Shown: positions 8,243 through 17,997, counted from the first letter of the stretch. The stretch is DNA of 64,000 nt from Lachnospiraceae bacterium (GCA_028689655.1 JAQVCT010000004.1:1-64000); one strand, 5' to 3'. Notes: generated by a model not told the origin, from the letters alone. Program-made: numbers and translations.

Positions 8243-11200
8243 TACTGATCACCTCCCATATTCTCCTCTGTCCACGCCTCTTTCTGTCCCTTTTGCTCCA
8301 GTTCCTGCTTGATCCTGGTGAGTACCTCGTCCTTTTTTACATCCTCCAGCTTGCGATGGCGGAAGCCTTTGATCTTCTCATCGTACCCGCAGATTCCTGC
8401 ATAGGCACAGTACGTACAGGAGTTTTCCACACCCCGCTCATAGGGATCAACAGCGATATCTCCCGACAGGATCTGGCTTCCCAGATGTTTGATCTTATAG
8501 TTTACATAATTCGATACCGTTTTCAGATCTTCACTGCCAAGTACCGAGGATGCCGCCGTAAAACTGCCATCTTTTCTGTACTCCACGGGAATGACATCGG
8601 ATTTCGTCACCCGGCTGGTATCCAGTTTTCCCGGCACATCATATTCCCCATTGATCACACCTCTGGTGCGCAGTTCCTGTATCAACTGTTGATTCAGCTC
8701 CTCCGGTGTTATCTTTTCCCCTGTGCGCTCTATCATCGGATCGGACACATGATAGTACAGCACCGCCGCGGGCACGACCTCTTTGTCCTTATGATTCCTG
8801 GCTGTGAGTTCCATGGCTGCATTGAGATATACCACCAACTGTAGCTGCAGCCCATAATACAGCGCCACCAGGTCAAAAGATTTATTGCCGGACTTGTAGT
8901 CAATGACCTTCACATAGACATGCTCCTCATCCTCGTAGGTATCCACCCTGTCTATACGTCCGTGAAGACGCATCTTCTCATCAGCAGATAACGCGATGTT
9001 GACGCTCTCCAGATCCTCCATCATGGAAAAAGACAACTCAAACTGCTTGGGCTGAAATAGTCCCTTTTTCAACTGATATTGCAGGGTCTTCACCGTCCGT
9101 AACAGGATGCGCCGCATTCTCGTAATCATATATTCATTCCGTGCGGAACTGAACAGGATGGTATCCCCGTATTCCTGCACATACTGATCCAGGGCTTCCA
9201 TCACGTACTGAACCCCGATCTCTTCCGGGAAATCGAACCAACTGTAGGCGGAAGCTTCCAGCTTTGTGGCAAAGTGCTCCAGCACTCCATGGAATATATT
9301 TCCCATATCCACATTCTCAAAGGTAAATTCTTTACGCTCTGCCAGCTGTAAGCCATACTGCAGGAAATGTGCATAGGCACATGCCGCATATTTTTCCAGA
9401 CGGCTGACACTGTTTTCCAGGGTCTTCCCATATAATGCGTTGGCAACTGCCTTGCTGATGGGATTGCTCTCGTATTGGTAAAAAGCGGCGGCACATAGAC
9501 TCTTCATCAGTCCCTGATAATCCGGCTGCTTCTGGTACCAGTGAAACAATGTAAACAATTCCTGTCTATCCTTCTGGATATTGAAGGCATAATTACGCAG
9601 GTGCTCCACCAGATAATCCAGGCCCTCCCGCGGGGTAACGATCTCCTCCAGGCTGGTGGTTCCAGGCACTTTTTGTATGGAAAGCTCCGGAAACAAACGC
9701 TGTATTGTAGGAATCAGATATGCCTTGCGAATGGATTTTCCCTGACCGTTCACGTCCACGTAGGACAGGATCAGTTGATCTGTGGGCTTCGTCATATTCA
9801 TATAGAGGTATAGTCTCTGGGTGAACATCTGCTGACGTGGCGTCGCCGCCAGTTCGAACTGTGCATCGTTCAAAAATTCTCTGTCGATGTCCGAGATGAT
9901 CCCCCCCGTGCCACCGCTTTTCGGAATATTTCCGTCATTGATCCCTATGAAAAATAAGGTCTTGATCTGCCGAAGTCTGGTTCGCTCAATATCACCTGCC
10001 ACCACCTGATCTACCGTCTGTGGAATGGTTCCCACCTGAATCTCTCCAAAGCCTGCGTCCAGAATCTGGAAAAATTCTTTCAGGTTCATCTCCTCCTGCC
10101 CCAGCAGCTCCAGAATCTGATTCAGCAGTTCACATACTAAGCGATAGATCTGTGCATACTCTCTGGCACGCTCCAGATCCCCCTCCTGCTGGAATCTGCT
10201 CTGAAGCCTGGCAAGTTTTTGCTGGAGATTCCCTGACACCATGAACGCATATAGTTGCCGTACGATATGATCCGCGGTAGACTTTCTCCCTCCGATTTCC
10301 AGCAGTGGGGCGAAAAGATCCATGATCTGCTCCCGCTCCCCATTGAGCACTTCCAACTGCTCCGAAAAGGCATCCCCCATCTCAGCCGTTTTTCTGGTCC
10401 AGAGTCCCGTCCACTTTTTCTTTCCCCTGATACCCATAGTGATACAGTAATTTTCCATACGGTCTATCTGTAACTCCGGCAGATCTGCAAATCCACTCCG
10501 CAGGAAATGGAACATGGATTCATAGGAAAAGTTCTGCAGCACCGCATTGATCCCACTTCGGATATATTCGATAAAGGGATTCAATATGATACCATTGGTC
10601 TGATCCACGAAAACAGGGATCTCGAACTTCTCGAATTCATTTTCTATATAATGGGTATATCCCGGTAAATCCCCTGTGACCACCGCCATGTCCTGGTACT
10701 TGTAGCCCTTTGTGCGTATCAGTTCATGAATCTGTCTGCACACGAACTGCACTTCCGCCTGCGGGTCAGACAATTCATAGATTTGTATTGCAGGTTTTGT
10801 TGCAGTTTGTGTTGCTGGTTCTTTGCAGGTCCTTCCTTTGCAACTTTCTTCTATGCAATTCCTGTCTTCGCTATTCTTGTTTTCGCTGTTCTTCTCTTCG
10901 CAATTTTTCTCTTTGCTATTCTTCTCTTTGCTATTCTTCTCTTCGCGATTCTTTTCTTCGCTATTCTTCTCTTTGTAATTCTTCTCTTTGTAATTCTCCG
11001 GTATGGCTCTGCTGTTGTTATTTGTTTCAGATTCTGTTATTTTCTCTGTACTCAAACGATATTGTGCTGACTCATAGCGGAACAGATGATGCTCCAGAAA
11101 TGCCAGCATCCCATTTCCTTCATATCGCTTTACGGGATATTCACTCAAGATCACATCTTCCCCTCTGGGGACTCCCGCCTGCTCTGCCAACTGGGTGAGA

Positions 11201-11967
11201 TCATGTACCGTTTTCTTCGTCAGATGGAAGAGCTTCTGCTCTCCGTCCGGTTGATAAGGATCTTCTCTTCCGTCAATAACGCATGTTATTATAATATCTT
11301 CTGCAAGGCTCATCAGCTCCTGAATCAGTTGATTTTGAATGGGGGTGAATCCTGTGAACCCATCAAATACCATGACGCTGCCCTTAATGATCTGCGATTT
11401 ATGAAGTACTTTTTTCAAGCGGGTCAATGACTCCTCCGTGGTGATAAACTGGTCTTTTATGTAAGATTTGAACCCATCGAACAGCACTTTCAAGTCCTTT
11501 AATTTATATTGTAATGCGCTTCTCTGACTGGCACAGTCAATCATTTTTTCCAGTTCTTCCCCGTCGATTCCATACTGCATGAATTCTGAGAGGGAGGACT
11601 TTACCTCATGAATGAACCCCAGCTTTTTCAGATTACTGCCGATGACCTGCAGCTCCGGTTCAAGGTCTGCCGCCACCTTTCGGAGAATCAGACTTTTCCC
11701 TGTATCGTCCAGAACCGGCGTATCATTTCCCCCTACTTCCTCAAAGATACGATGGGACAATCTGCCAAAGCTTAACACATCGATATTCATGATTCCCTGC
11801 TTCGGATGCATGGACACGATATCCTTCTGGGTCTGCATGGTAAATTGATCCGGCACGATCACCAGATAATTCCTTTCCCTGTTCTCCTGTGACCATTGGA
11901 TCACATCCTCATATAATCTCCGACTCTTTCCCGAACCTGATCCACCTATGTAAAATCGTAAACTCAT
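8242..11967 (-). CDS. addB: ATP-dependent helicase-nuclease subunit B
   Basis: Partner of AddA; 1241 residues. Walker A IGGSGSGKS is at 7-15. The C-terminal nuclease motif DYKSGNKSFDL and the iron-sulfur cysteines are present: one in YAACAYAHF and three in CTYCAYAGIC (1184, 1187, 1193), matching the AddB 4Fe-4S nuclease domain. The odd part is about residues 322-370, a run of five-residue KEKNS-like repeats encoded by 15-base DNA repeats; it is almost certainly an unstructured insertion. The reading frame is intact across it. addB is first in the addB-addA pair. An AT-rich leader with a possible TATAAT lies upstream. Confidence 0.95.
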   Translation of the reverse strand: MSLRFYIGGSGSGKSRRLYEDVIQWSQENRERNYLVIVPDQFTMQTQKDIVSMHPKQGIMNIDVLSFGRLSHRIFEEVGGNDTPVLDDTGKSLILRKVAADLEPELQVIGSNLKKLGFIHEVKSSLSEFMQYGIDGEELEKMIDCASQRSALQYKLKDLKVLFDGFKSYIKDQFITTEESLTRLKKVLHKSQIIKGSVMVFDGFTGFTPIQNQLIQELMSLAEDIIITCVIDGREDPYQPDGEQKLFHLTKKTVHDLTQLAEQAGVPRGEDVILSEYPVKRYEGNGMLAFLEHHLFRYESAQYRLSTEKITESETNNNSRAIPENYKEKNYKEKNSEEKNREEKNSKEKNSKEKNCEEKNSENKNSEDRNCIEESCKGRTCKEPATQTATKPAIQIYELSDPQAEVQFVCRQIHELIRTKGYKYQDMAVVTGDLPGYTHYIENEFEKFEIPVFVDQTNGIILNPFIEYIRSGINAVLQNFSYESMFHFLRSGFADLPELQIDRMENYCITMGIRGKKKWTGLWTRKTAEMGDAFSEQLEVLNGEREQIMDLFAPLLEIGGRKSTADHIVRQLYAFMVSGNLQQKLARLQSRFQQEGDLERAREYAQIYRLVCELLNQILELLGQEEMNLKEFFQILDAGFGEIQVGTIPQTVDQVVAGDIERTRLRQIKTLFFIGINDGNIPKSGGTGGIISDIDREFLNDAQFELAATPRQQMFTQRLYLYMNMTKPTDQLILSYVDVNGQGKSIRKAYLIPTIQRLFPELSIQKVPGTTSLEEIVTPREGLDYLVEHLRNYAFNIQKDRQELFTLFHWYQKQPDYQGLMKSLCAAAFYQYESNPISKAVANALYGKTLENSVSRLEKYAACAYAHFLQYGLQLAERKEFTFENVDMGNIFHGVLEHFATKLEASAYSWFDFPEEIGVQYVMEALDQYVQEYGDTILFSSARNEYMITRMRRILLRTVKTLQYQLKKGLFQPKQFELSFSMMEDLESVNIALSADEKMRLHGRIDRVDTYEDEEHVYVKVIDYKSGNKSFDLVALYYGLQLQLVVYLNAAMELTARNHKDKEVVPAAVLYYHVSDPMIERTGEKITPEELNQQLIQELRTRGVINGEYDVPGKLDTSRVTKSDVIPVEYRKDGSFTAASSVLGSEDLKTVSNYVNYKIKHLGSQILSGDIAVDPYERGVENSCTYCAYAGICGYDEKIKGFRHRKLEDVKKDEVLTRIKQELEQKGQKEAWTEENMGGDQ
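10857..11000 (-). repeat. 15-bp tandem repeat inside addB
   Basis: About nine to ten imperfect copies of a 15-base unit, read on the plus strand as ATTCTTCTCTTTGCT with variants TTCGCT, TTCGCG and TTTGTA. Because 15 is a multiple of three the repeats stay in frame and encode the NSKEK/NSEEK run in AddB. Confidence 0.9.
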
Positions 11968-12118
11968 AACCTGATTTCCTTTTCCCTCTTATCATTTTCT
12001 GTTTCCAATATTGCAATGTTTAAAATATTATATTTAGATTTAATTTTATGTAGTTAACCGGTTTAAATATCTATTGTTATTTATAGCAGCTGCCTTTACC
12101 TATCAGATAAAAGCCCTC

Positions 12119-12182
12119 TGGTACGTAGTCTTTATGATACAGAACCTTTGTGATATAGAGCCTTTGTGATACAGAGCCTTTG
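12119..12182. repeat. Four copies of a 16-bp tandem repeat
   Basis: Four adjacent 16-mers start at 12119, 12135, 12151 and 12167; the last three read TGATACAGAACCTTTG with one or two changes. Sixteen is not a multiple of three and no convincing gene spans them. They lie in the 428-base space 11968-12395 between addB and trpA, which otherwise holds only AT-rich sequence and the hairpin at 12323. Confidence 0.85.
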
Positions 12183-12322
12183 ACATGTAGTATACCACCC
12201 TCACTGTCTTCTTGTCATTAACAGCACTGTAATCTGTTTTGTATTTTCTATTTATTATGAAAAAGTTCGTATATATTCTATTAATCATCCATTCCTTTAC
12301 AAAGGTATCAAAGATTTTCTTA

Positions 12323-12379
12323 GAAAGAGAACTCCTTTTTCCAGACATTTATCCTGCCCAGCAAAAGGAGTTCTCTTTC
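12323..12379. terminator. Long-stem hairpin after trpA
   Basis: A perfect 17-bp inverted repeat: arms at 12323-12339 (GAAAGAGAACTCCTTTT) and 12363-12379, with a 23-base spacer. It begins 17 bases after the trpA stop and probably ends the trp transcript. The T-tract on the minus strand is weak and the loop is long, so efficiency is uncertain. Confidence 0.55.
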
Positions 12380-12395
12380 ATCTGTTTTATCCAAA

Positions 12396-13190
12396 CTATG
12401 CCTGCTCCACAGCCTCTTTCATCTCTTTCACGAACGCACCTACATGCTTTGGCGCATCCGTGCCATATTCTCCGATCATCTTCACGATGGCAGAGCCAAC
12501 GATCACACCATCGGCACTGGCCGCCATCTTTTTCGCCTGCTCCGGATTGGAAATACCGAATCCAATGGCACATGGGATCTGGGGATTCACGGATTTTACC
12601 AAGTCAACCATCTCGCCCACGTTGGTGGTGATACTCTGTCTCATCCCCGTCACCCCCAGCGATGATACGCAGTACACAAACCCCTCCGCTTCCCTGGCGA
12701 TCATCCTGATCCTGCTGTGGGAAGTGGGTGCGATGAGGCTGATAAGATCCAGCCCATGACTGCGAAATACACTGGCAAATTCTTGTTTTTCCTCATAGGG
12801 AACGTCCGGTAAGATCAGACCATCCATACCGATCTCCTCAGCCCTTTTGGCAAATTTTTCGATGCCATAGGAGAAAATCACATTGGCATAGGTCATAAAC
12901 ACAAATGGCGTGGCAATCTCTTTTCGTAACTCCCTTACCATGTCAAATATCTTGTCCGTGGTGGTGCCTGCCTGCAGGGCACGAAGACTTGCATCCTGTA
13001 TCACCGGTCCCTCCGCTGTTGGATCTGAAAAGGGAATGCCAAGTTCAATGAGATCTGCTCCGTTTTCAGCCATTTCCCTGATCACCTCCCGGGTGGTGTC
13101 CAGATTGGGATCACCGCAGGTAATGAAAGGAATAAATGCTTTTCCATGTTCAAATGCTTTTCTTATTTTATTCATCGACATCTCACTCAT
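12396..13190 (-). CDS. trpA: Tryptophan synthase alpha chain
   Basis: Splits indole-3-glycerol phosphate to indole and glyceraldehyde phosphate and passes indole to TrpB through the enzyme tunnel. 264 residues, typical length. Family blocks seen: [22 protein letters not shown] (catalytic Glu in the first part, catalytic Asp in PFSDP), [12 protein letters not shown] and [12 protein letters not shown]. It overlaps the end of trpB by eight bases and is the last gene of the trp operon, just before the hairpin at 12323-12379. Confidence 0.97.
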   Translation of the reverse strand: MSEMSMNKIRKAFEHGKAFIPFITCGDPNLDTTREVIREMAENGADLIELGIPFSDPTAEGPVIQDASLRALQAGTTTDKIFDMVRELRKEIATPFVFMTYANVIFSYGIEKFAKRAEEIGMDGLILPDVPYEEKQEFASVFRSHGLDLISLIAPTSHSRIRMIAREAEGFVYCVSSLGVTGMRQSITTNVGEMVDLVKSVNPQIPCAIGFGISNPEQAKKMAASADGVIVGSAIVKMIGEYGTDAPKHVGAFVKEMKEAVEQA

Positions 13191-14373
13191 TGATATTTTC
13201 CCCCCGGTATCTTGCGATTGCTGCGCAGTCTTTGTCTCCTCGTCCTGATATATTGATGACGATGATCTGGTCTTTTTCCATAACAGGTGCTATTTTCTTC
13301 GCATAGGCTATGGCATGTGCTGACTCAATAGCTGGGATGATGCCCTCCATCCTGCTGAGATACTCAAATGCATCCACTGCCTCGTCATCGGTAACAGGCA
13401 CATATTCTGCACGGCCTGTATCGTGCAGCCATGCGTGTTCCGGTCCGATACCCGGATAGTCCAGGCCCGCAGAGATAGAGTACACTGGTGCGATCTGACC
13501 ATATTTGTCCTGACAGAAATAGGATTTCATACCATGGAAGATTCCTAATTTTCCTGTGGCGATGGTAGCCGCGGTCTCAAAAGTATCAACGCCCCGCCCC
13601 GCTGCCTCGCAGCCTATGAGACGAACATCCTTATCCTCTATAAAATGATAAAATGCACCGATGGCATTACTTCCACCCCCCACACAGGCGATCACTGCAT
13701 CGGGAAGCTTTCCTTCTTTTTCCAGTATCTGCGCTTTGATCTCCTCCGAGATGACCGCTTGAAAATCTCTTACAATGGTAGGAAATGGATGAGGCCCCAT
13801 GACAGAACCCAGGCAGTAATGGGTGTCACTGATACGATTCGTCCACTCGCGCATTGCCTCGGATACGGCATCTTTCAAAGTGGCGGTTCCTGTGGTCACC
13901 GGCACGACCTCTGCCCCTAAGAGCTTCATGCGATACACATTCAGGGCCTGTCTCCTGGTGTCCTCTTCCCCCATATAGACCACGCACTCCATATCCAGGA
14001 GTGCCGCTGCAGTTGCAGTTGCCACGCCGTGCTGACCTGCGCCCGTCTCTGCGATCAGTCTGGTCTTGCCCATCTTTTTTGCCAGCAATGCCTGTCCTAA
14101 TACGTTGTTGATCTTATGAGCTCCCGTGTGATTCAGGTCTTCACGCTTTAGATAGATCTTGGCTCCTCCCAGATCTCTGGTCATCTTCTCTGCAAAATAA
14201 AGTCTGCTGGGTCTTCCCGCATATTCATTTAATAACATCTGTAATTCTTTGTTAAATTCCTCATCTGCCTTATAGTGATTGTATGCCTGCTCCAATTCCA
14301 GCAGGGCATTCATCAGGGTCTCTGGAATATATTGTCCACCATGTATCCCAAATCTTCCATTTTCATTCGTCAT
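13183..14373 (-). CDS. trpB: Tryptophan synthase beta chain
   Basis: PLP enzyme joining indole and serine to give tryptophan. The PLP lysine block [13 protein letters not shown] is near residue 85, followed by [17 protein letters not shown], and the phosphate-binding loop is VGGGSNAIG. The start is placed at 14373 rather than at the ATG 18 bases earlier: the 14373 ATG overlaps the trpF stop as ATGA and has AAGGAAAG in front, giving 396 residues ([20 protein letters not shown]), a normal TrpB N-terminus. It overlaps trpA by eight bases. Confidence 0.97.
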   Translation of the reverse strand: MTNENGRFGIHGGQYIPETLMNALLELEQAYNHYKADEEFNKELQMLLNEYAGRPSRLYFAEKMTRDLGGAKIYLKREDLNHTGAHKINNVLGQALLAKKMGKTRLIAETGAGQHGVATATAAALLDMECVVYMGEEDTRRQALNVYRMKLLGAEVVPVTTGTATLKDAVSEAMREWTNRISDTHYCLGSVMGPHPFPTIVRDFQAVISEEIKAQILEKEGKLPDAVIACVGGGSNAIGAFYHFIEDKDVRLIGCEAAGRGVDTFETAATIATGKLGIFHGMKSYFCQDKYGQIAPVYSISAGLDYPGIGPEHAWLHDTGRAEYVPVTDDEAVDAFEYLSRMEGIIPAIESAHAIAYAKKIAPVMEKDQIIVINISGRGDKDCAAIARYRGENINE

Positions 14374-15005
14374 TTTCTCTTTCCTTTCCACGTTTGGTCT
14401 TCTATTTCTGATTTTCTCACTGCCGTCACGAAGGCTTTCATCTTATCAAAATCCTTCACTCCATCCCGCTCCACACGGGAGCTCACATCCACGGCGTAGG
14501 GATGGAGCTGTCTAATGGCATTGCCAACATTACTGTCATCCAATCCCCCTGCCAGGAAAAAGGGACGATCCACCGCGTTGACCATAGACCAGTCAAAACT
14601 CTGTCCGGTGCCTTTTCCGTTGTCCAACAGGATCATGTCTGCCCTGGATTCACATACAAGTGTAATATCTGACTCGTCCCCTATCTGAAAAGCCTGAATG
14701 ACCGGCACTGTTACTCTGGTCTTCAAAGAACTGACATACTCGTCAGTTTCATTCCCGTGGAGCTGTACTGCGTCTACAATCCCTCTCTGTACGATTGTAA
14801 CAATCTCATCAGGATCTGCATCCACGAACACCCCCACCGCATTGATTCTGTTATCCAGTTCTTTTTTCAGGCTTTCTGCCACATCCCTGGAAATAAACCG
14901 TTTACTCTTTTCTGCAAATACAAACCCAATGTAATCCGGCAGAAGGACATTGACTCCTGGAATATCTTCTTTTCTTGTTAATCCACATATTTTAATTTTT
15001 GTCAT
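14370..15005 (-). CDS. trpF: Phosphoribosylanthranilate isomerase
   Basis: Third step of tryptophan synthesis, an Amadori rearrangement in a TIM barrel. 211 residues. Seen: [11 protein letters not shown] (catalytic Cys), a [12 protein letters not shown] strand, [12 protein letters not shown], and [12 protein letters not shown] followed by [15 protein letters not shown] (phosphate binding and catalytic Asp). The stop overlaps the trpB start (ATGA). Upstream, a 230-base tract of purine-rich repeats separates it from trpC. It is a separate gene, not fused to trpC as in enteric bacteria. Confidence 0.97.
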   Translation of the reverse strand: MTKIKICGLTRKEDIPGVNVLLPDYIGFVFAEKSKRFISRDVAESLKKELDNRINAVGVFVDADPDEIVTIVQRGIVDAVQLHGNETDEYVSSLKTRVTVPVIQAFQIGDESDITLVCESRADMILLDNGKGTGQSFDWSMVNAVDRPFFLAGGLDDSNVGNAIRQLHPYAVDVSSRVERDGVKDFDKMKAFVTAVRKSEIEDQTWKGKRK

Positions 15006-15039
15006 CCTGATCCTTATCCTTGAACTTCATTCTCTGTAT

Positions 15040-15180
15040 TTTCTTTATTTTCTTTCTCTTCTTTCTCTGTATTTCCTTTATTCCCTACATTTTCTTTATT
15101 CCCTGTATTTTCTTTATTCCCTGTATTTTTTTAATTCTCTATATTTTCTTTATTCCCTGTATTCTTACTTCATATTTCTT
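15040..15180. repeat. 18-bp tandem repeat tract between trpC and trpF
   Basis: At least three near-perfect copies of ATTTTCTTTATTCCCTGT (plus strand) and several decayed ones. In the mRNA sense the tract is purine-rich and would encode NTGNKE-like units, but stop codons interrupt it and no start is plausible. Nothing else is seen in 15006-15235. Confidence 0.85.
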
Positions 15181-15235
15181 TTATTGTAATGCTCCTTCAC
15201 TAATGCAAAATCTCGTTTCATACATCCGCTTTCTA

Positions 15236-16027
15236 CTATTTTACATTTCCTCGCAATTGATCCAGCATGGCTTTCTTATCCTTCGCCCGCATCAGTGTCT
15301 CTCCCACCAATACAGCATTTACACCGTAGGAGTGAAGCTTCTCCACATCCTCTGCTGTGCGGATACCGCTCTCTGCTACGAACAATATATGGTTTGGTAC
15401 CAGACTTCGCAGCCGTTCACTGTTGCGGATATCCACTGTAAAATCTTTCAGATTTCGATTGTTCACTCCTATGATGCGCGCTCCAGCCTGGATGGCAGAT
15501 GCGATATCCTCCTCATCGTGAGCTTCCACCAGTGCCGATAAACCAAGGGAATCACATAGTCCTATATATCTTCCCAGCGTTTTCGTATCCAGCAGCGAAC
15601 AGATCAGCAGTACCGCGGAGGCTCCCAGAGTCTTTGCCTCGTAGATCATGTATTCATGCACGGTAAAATCTTTCCTGAGACAGGGGATTCGCACCTGCGC
15701 CTGAATCTCCTGTAAATATTTATTCTGCCCCAGAAACCACTGTGGCTCTGTCAGTACAGAAATGCAGGCTGCACCAGCCGCCTCATATTCCTTTGCAATC
15801 TGTATATAGGGAAAGTCCTCAGCTATGAGACCCTTGGAGGGAGATGCCTTTTTGCACTCACAGATAAAAGAGATTTCCGGGGTTGACAGTGCTTTTTCAA
15901 AAGGAAACTCTTTCGTGCACTCCATTTTCATGACTCTCTGCTTCATCTCTTCCAGTGGAATCTGTTTCATGGATTCTGCAACCCTTTTTTTCGTATTCTC
16001 CGCTATGGTATCTAAGATGTTTCCCAT
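15236..16027 (-). CDS. trpC: Indole-3-glycerol phosphate synthase
   Basis: Fourth step of the pathway, closing the indole ring. Blocks seen: FICECKKASPSKGLI (catalytic Lys), SVLTEPQWFLG, CLRKDFTVHEYMIYEAKTLGASAVLLI (catalytic Lys), IGVNNRNLKDFTVD, and ESGIRTAEDV at the phosphate site. The start is placed at 16027 (MGNILDTIAENTKKRV), which has AAAGGTG eight bases upstream and gives 263 residues. An ATG 33 bases earlier would add a lysine- and asparagine-rich tail coming from the neighbouring repeat tract. Confidence 0.96.
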   Translation of the reverse strand: MGNILDTIAENTKKRVAESMKQIPLEEMKQRVMKMECTKEFPFEKALSTPEISFICECKKASPSKGLIAEDFPYIQIAKEYEAAGAACISVLTEPQWFLGQNKYLQEIQAQVRIPCLRKDFTVHEYMIYEAKTLGASAVLLICSLLDTKTLGRYIGLCDSLGLSALVEAHDEEDIASAIQAGARIIGVNNRNLKDFTVDIRNSERLRSLVPNHILFVAESGIRTAEDVEKLHSYGVNAVLVGETLMRAKDKKAMLDQLRGNVK

Positions 16028-16039
16028 CTGCTGTTCACC

Positions 16040-16215
16040 TTTCTCATTTCCATTTTTCATTTCTTATTTTTCATTTCTTATTTTTTATTTTTTATTTTTT
16101 ATTTCTTATTTCTTATTTCTTATTTCTATTTATGTTTACTACTTTTATCTTACTGTTCTTATCTTACTTTTTTTATATTACCGTTTTTATTTTACCGTTT
16201 TAATCTTTCCGTTTT
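16040..16215. repeat. Low-complexity AT tract between trpC and trpD
   Basis: Near-perfect runs of short units such as TTTCTTA and TTTTTTA on the plus strand (AAATAAG/AAATAAA in the mRNA) fill almost all of the 208-base gap. No hairpin terminator or promoter of good quality is visible inside. Confidence 0.8.
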
Positions 16216-16235
16216 ATTGAAAAAACCAGAACAAA

Positions 16236-17252
16236 TTATGCATTGGATTCCTGAATAAATGTTTCCAATGTGTGCATCGCTGCACCGGAATCGATCTGCT
16301 CTCCTGCCAGTGTGATGCCTGCCTCTATAGAATCTGCTTTCCCCGCGATATACAGTGCTGCCCCTGCATTCATCAATACGGCATCTCTCTTAGATCCCTT
16401 CTCGCCCTGTAATATCTTTCTCGTGATTTTCGCATTTTCATCAGGTGTCCCGCCTTTCAGATCTTCTTTGGTGCAACGTTTCAAGCCGAACTGCTCCGGT
16501 GTGATCTCATAGGTTTCATAACTACCGTTATTTATCTCACAGACAATGGTGGGCGCACTCATAGAAATCTCATCCAGCTTATCCTTGCCATACACTACCA
16601 TACCTCTCTTCACGCCCAGGCTGTACAATACTCTGGCAAGAGGTTCCACCAATGCTTCATCATAGACCCCCAGGAGCTGCATACTGGGAGAAGCCGGATT
16701 GGTCAGGGGCCCCAGGATATTAAATACGGTACGGATACCCAGCTCTTTTCTGATGGCACCTACATATTTCATAGATGTATGATACTTCTGGGCAAAGAAA
16801 AAGCACATGCCCACATTATTTAAGAGGGAAATACATTGGTCTGGATCTTGCTGAATGTTCACACCCAGGGCTTCCAGACAATCGGCTGTTCCACACTGGG
16901 AGGATGCCGCTCTGTTACCATGTTTCGATACCTTTACCCCAGCGGATGCTATGACCAGTGCTGCTGTGGTGGAGATATTAAAACTCTGTGCACTGTCACC
17001 GCCTGTACCTACGATTTCCAGCAGTTCCATATCATGGCTCACCTTTATTGCATGTTCTCTCATGGCTGTGGCACAGCCGGATATCTCATCAATGGTTTCC
17101 ATTTTTGCACTTTTTGTAGAAAGTGCTGCAAGAAAAGCTGCATTTTGCACCTGGGAAGTTTCTCCGCTCATGATCTCATTGATCACACCGTATGCTTCCT
17201 CGTATGTAAGGTCTTTTTTGTCTACAATCTTCATAATGGCTTCTTTTATCAT
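16236..17252 (-). CDS. trpD: Anthranilate phosphoribosyltransferase
   Basis: Second step: anthranilate plus PRPP. Signatures [20 protein letters not shown] (PRPP-binding loop), [22 protein letters not shown] and GPLTNPASP are all present. Two in-frame ATGs at 17258 and 17252 follow AGGAGG; the second has the better eight-base spacing and is preferred (338 residues). trpD is a stand-alone gene here, not fused to trpG. About 120 bases separate it from trpG, unlike the overlaps elsewhere in the operon; that gap carries the hairpin-rich segment noted separately. Confidence 0.96.
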   Translation of the reverse strand: MIKEAIMKIVDKKDLTYEEAYGVINEIMSGETSQVQNAAFLAALSTKSAKMETIDEISGCATAMREHAIKVSHDMELLEIVGTGGDSAQSFNISTTAALVIASAGVKVSKHGNRAASSQCGTADCLEALGVNIQQDPDQCISLLNNVGMCFFFAQKYHTSMKYVGAIRKELGIRTVFNILGPLTNPASPSMQLLGVYDEALVEPLARVLYSLGVKRGMVVYGKDKLDEISMSAPTIVCEINNGSYETYEITPEQFGLKRCTKEDLKGGTPDENAKITRKILQGEKGSKRDAVLMNAGAALYIAGKADSIEAGITLAGEQIDSGAAMHTLETFIQESNA

Positions 17253-17289
17253 TTTCATTTCCTCCTGTTTTTGAACATCAGCCCATTTT

Positions 17290-17405
17290 AAATTTGTCCT
17301 GCTTTCATAATCCCAAAAATATTCGAAATCCGCCCTAATCGGGCTACTTTCTCATGTTTTACGGGTCCCAAATTCATACTTTTTCGTGCGAGCACGAAAC
17401 GCATG
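17290..17405. repeat. Hairpin-rich segment overlapping the trpG 3' end, possible dispersed repeat
   Basis: Two small stem-loops: GCCC/GGGC near 17333-17345, and a perfect TTTCGTGC / GCACGAAA pair near 17384-17401. The second lies inside the last codons of trpG and encodes its odd C-terminal tail. The segment looks inserted relative to the tight packing of the rest of the operon. Repeat status is a guess, since only one copy is in this window. Confidence 0.4.
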
Positions 17406-17997
17406 ACCTTTTGACCCTGGTATCATCACAGTATTTAGATAAAAAATTTTCCAGAATCTGTTTCCCATCCGGCGTCATAATGGATTCCGGATGAAACTGA
17501 ACCCCATAGATGGGATATATACTGTGCTGTATCGCCATGATCTCACCATCCTCCGCTCTTGCTGTTACCTTGAGACATTCCGGAAGTGTATCTTCCACAA
17601 CCGCCAGGGAATGATATCTTGCCACCTTCATCTCCTCCTCACACCCTGTAAACAGTGGGGAGTCCCTGTCCACTGTTGCAATCGATTGTTTTCCATGCAT
17701 CATTTTCTTCGCATAGGATACTGTCGCCCCAAAAGCAATACAGATTGCCTGATGTCCCAGGCACACACCCAGAATCGGTATCTTTATCCCAAGCTTCTGT
17801 ACTACCTGTACACAAATGCCTGCATCCTCCGGCTTTCCAGGACCCGGTGAGATCACAATAGCATCCAGATGAAGTGCTTCCAGTTCCTCCACCGTCATGG
17901 CATCATTTCGGATCACCTTCATATCCTGCACCATAGCCCCCATCATCTGATATAGGTTATAGGAAAAACTGTCATAATTATCAATCAGTATAATCAT
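17374..17997 (-). CDS. trpG: Anthranilate synthase component II (glutamine amidotransferase)
   Basis: Supplies ammonia from glutamine to TrpE. 207 residues. Class I amidotransferase motifs: NYDSFSYNLYQ at the N-terminus, SPGPGKPEDAGI, the nucleophile block GVCLGHQAIC (Cys near residue 79), and the catalytic His-Glu in GVQFHPESIMT. The start overlaps the trpE stop as ATGA. The normal domain ends at about ILENFLSKYC. The following tail of roughly 17 residues (DDTRVKRSCVSCSHEKV) is encoded by a hairpin segment and is not typical of the family. Confidence 0.96.
   Translation of the reverse strand: MIILIDNYDSFSYNLYQMMGAMVQDMKVIRNDAMTVEELEALHLDAIVISPGPGKPEDAGICVQVVQKLGIKIPILGVCLGHQAICIAFGATVSYAKKMMHGKQSIATVDRDSPLFTGCEEEMKVARYHSLAVVEDTLPECLKVTARAEDGEIMAIQHSIYPIYGVQFHPESIMTPDGKQILENFLSKYCDDTRVKRSCVSCSHEKV

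Noticed and set aside
8236-8844. Plus-strand open frame of 202 codons
   Set aside because: Antisense to the 3' end of addB, with no family motifs or ribosome site.
12103-12348. Minus-strand open frame of 81 codons between addB and trpA
   Set aside because: It runs through the 16-bp tandem repeats and the post-trpA hairpin, has no ribosome site and shows no protein family features.
15020-15541. Plus-strand open frame rich in Phe/Leu/Ile
   Set aside because: It is the complement of the purine-rich repeat tract and of trpC; the hydrophobic look comes from pyrimidine-rich DNA.
17384-17401. trpG terminator
   Set aside because: The TTTCGTGC/GCACGAAA hairpin lies within the coding sequence and has no T-run on the minus strand; trpD and later genes must be transcribed through it.
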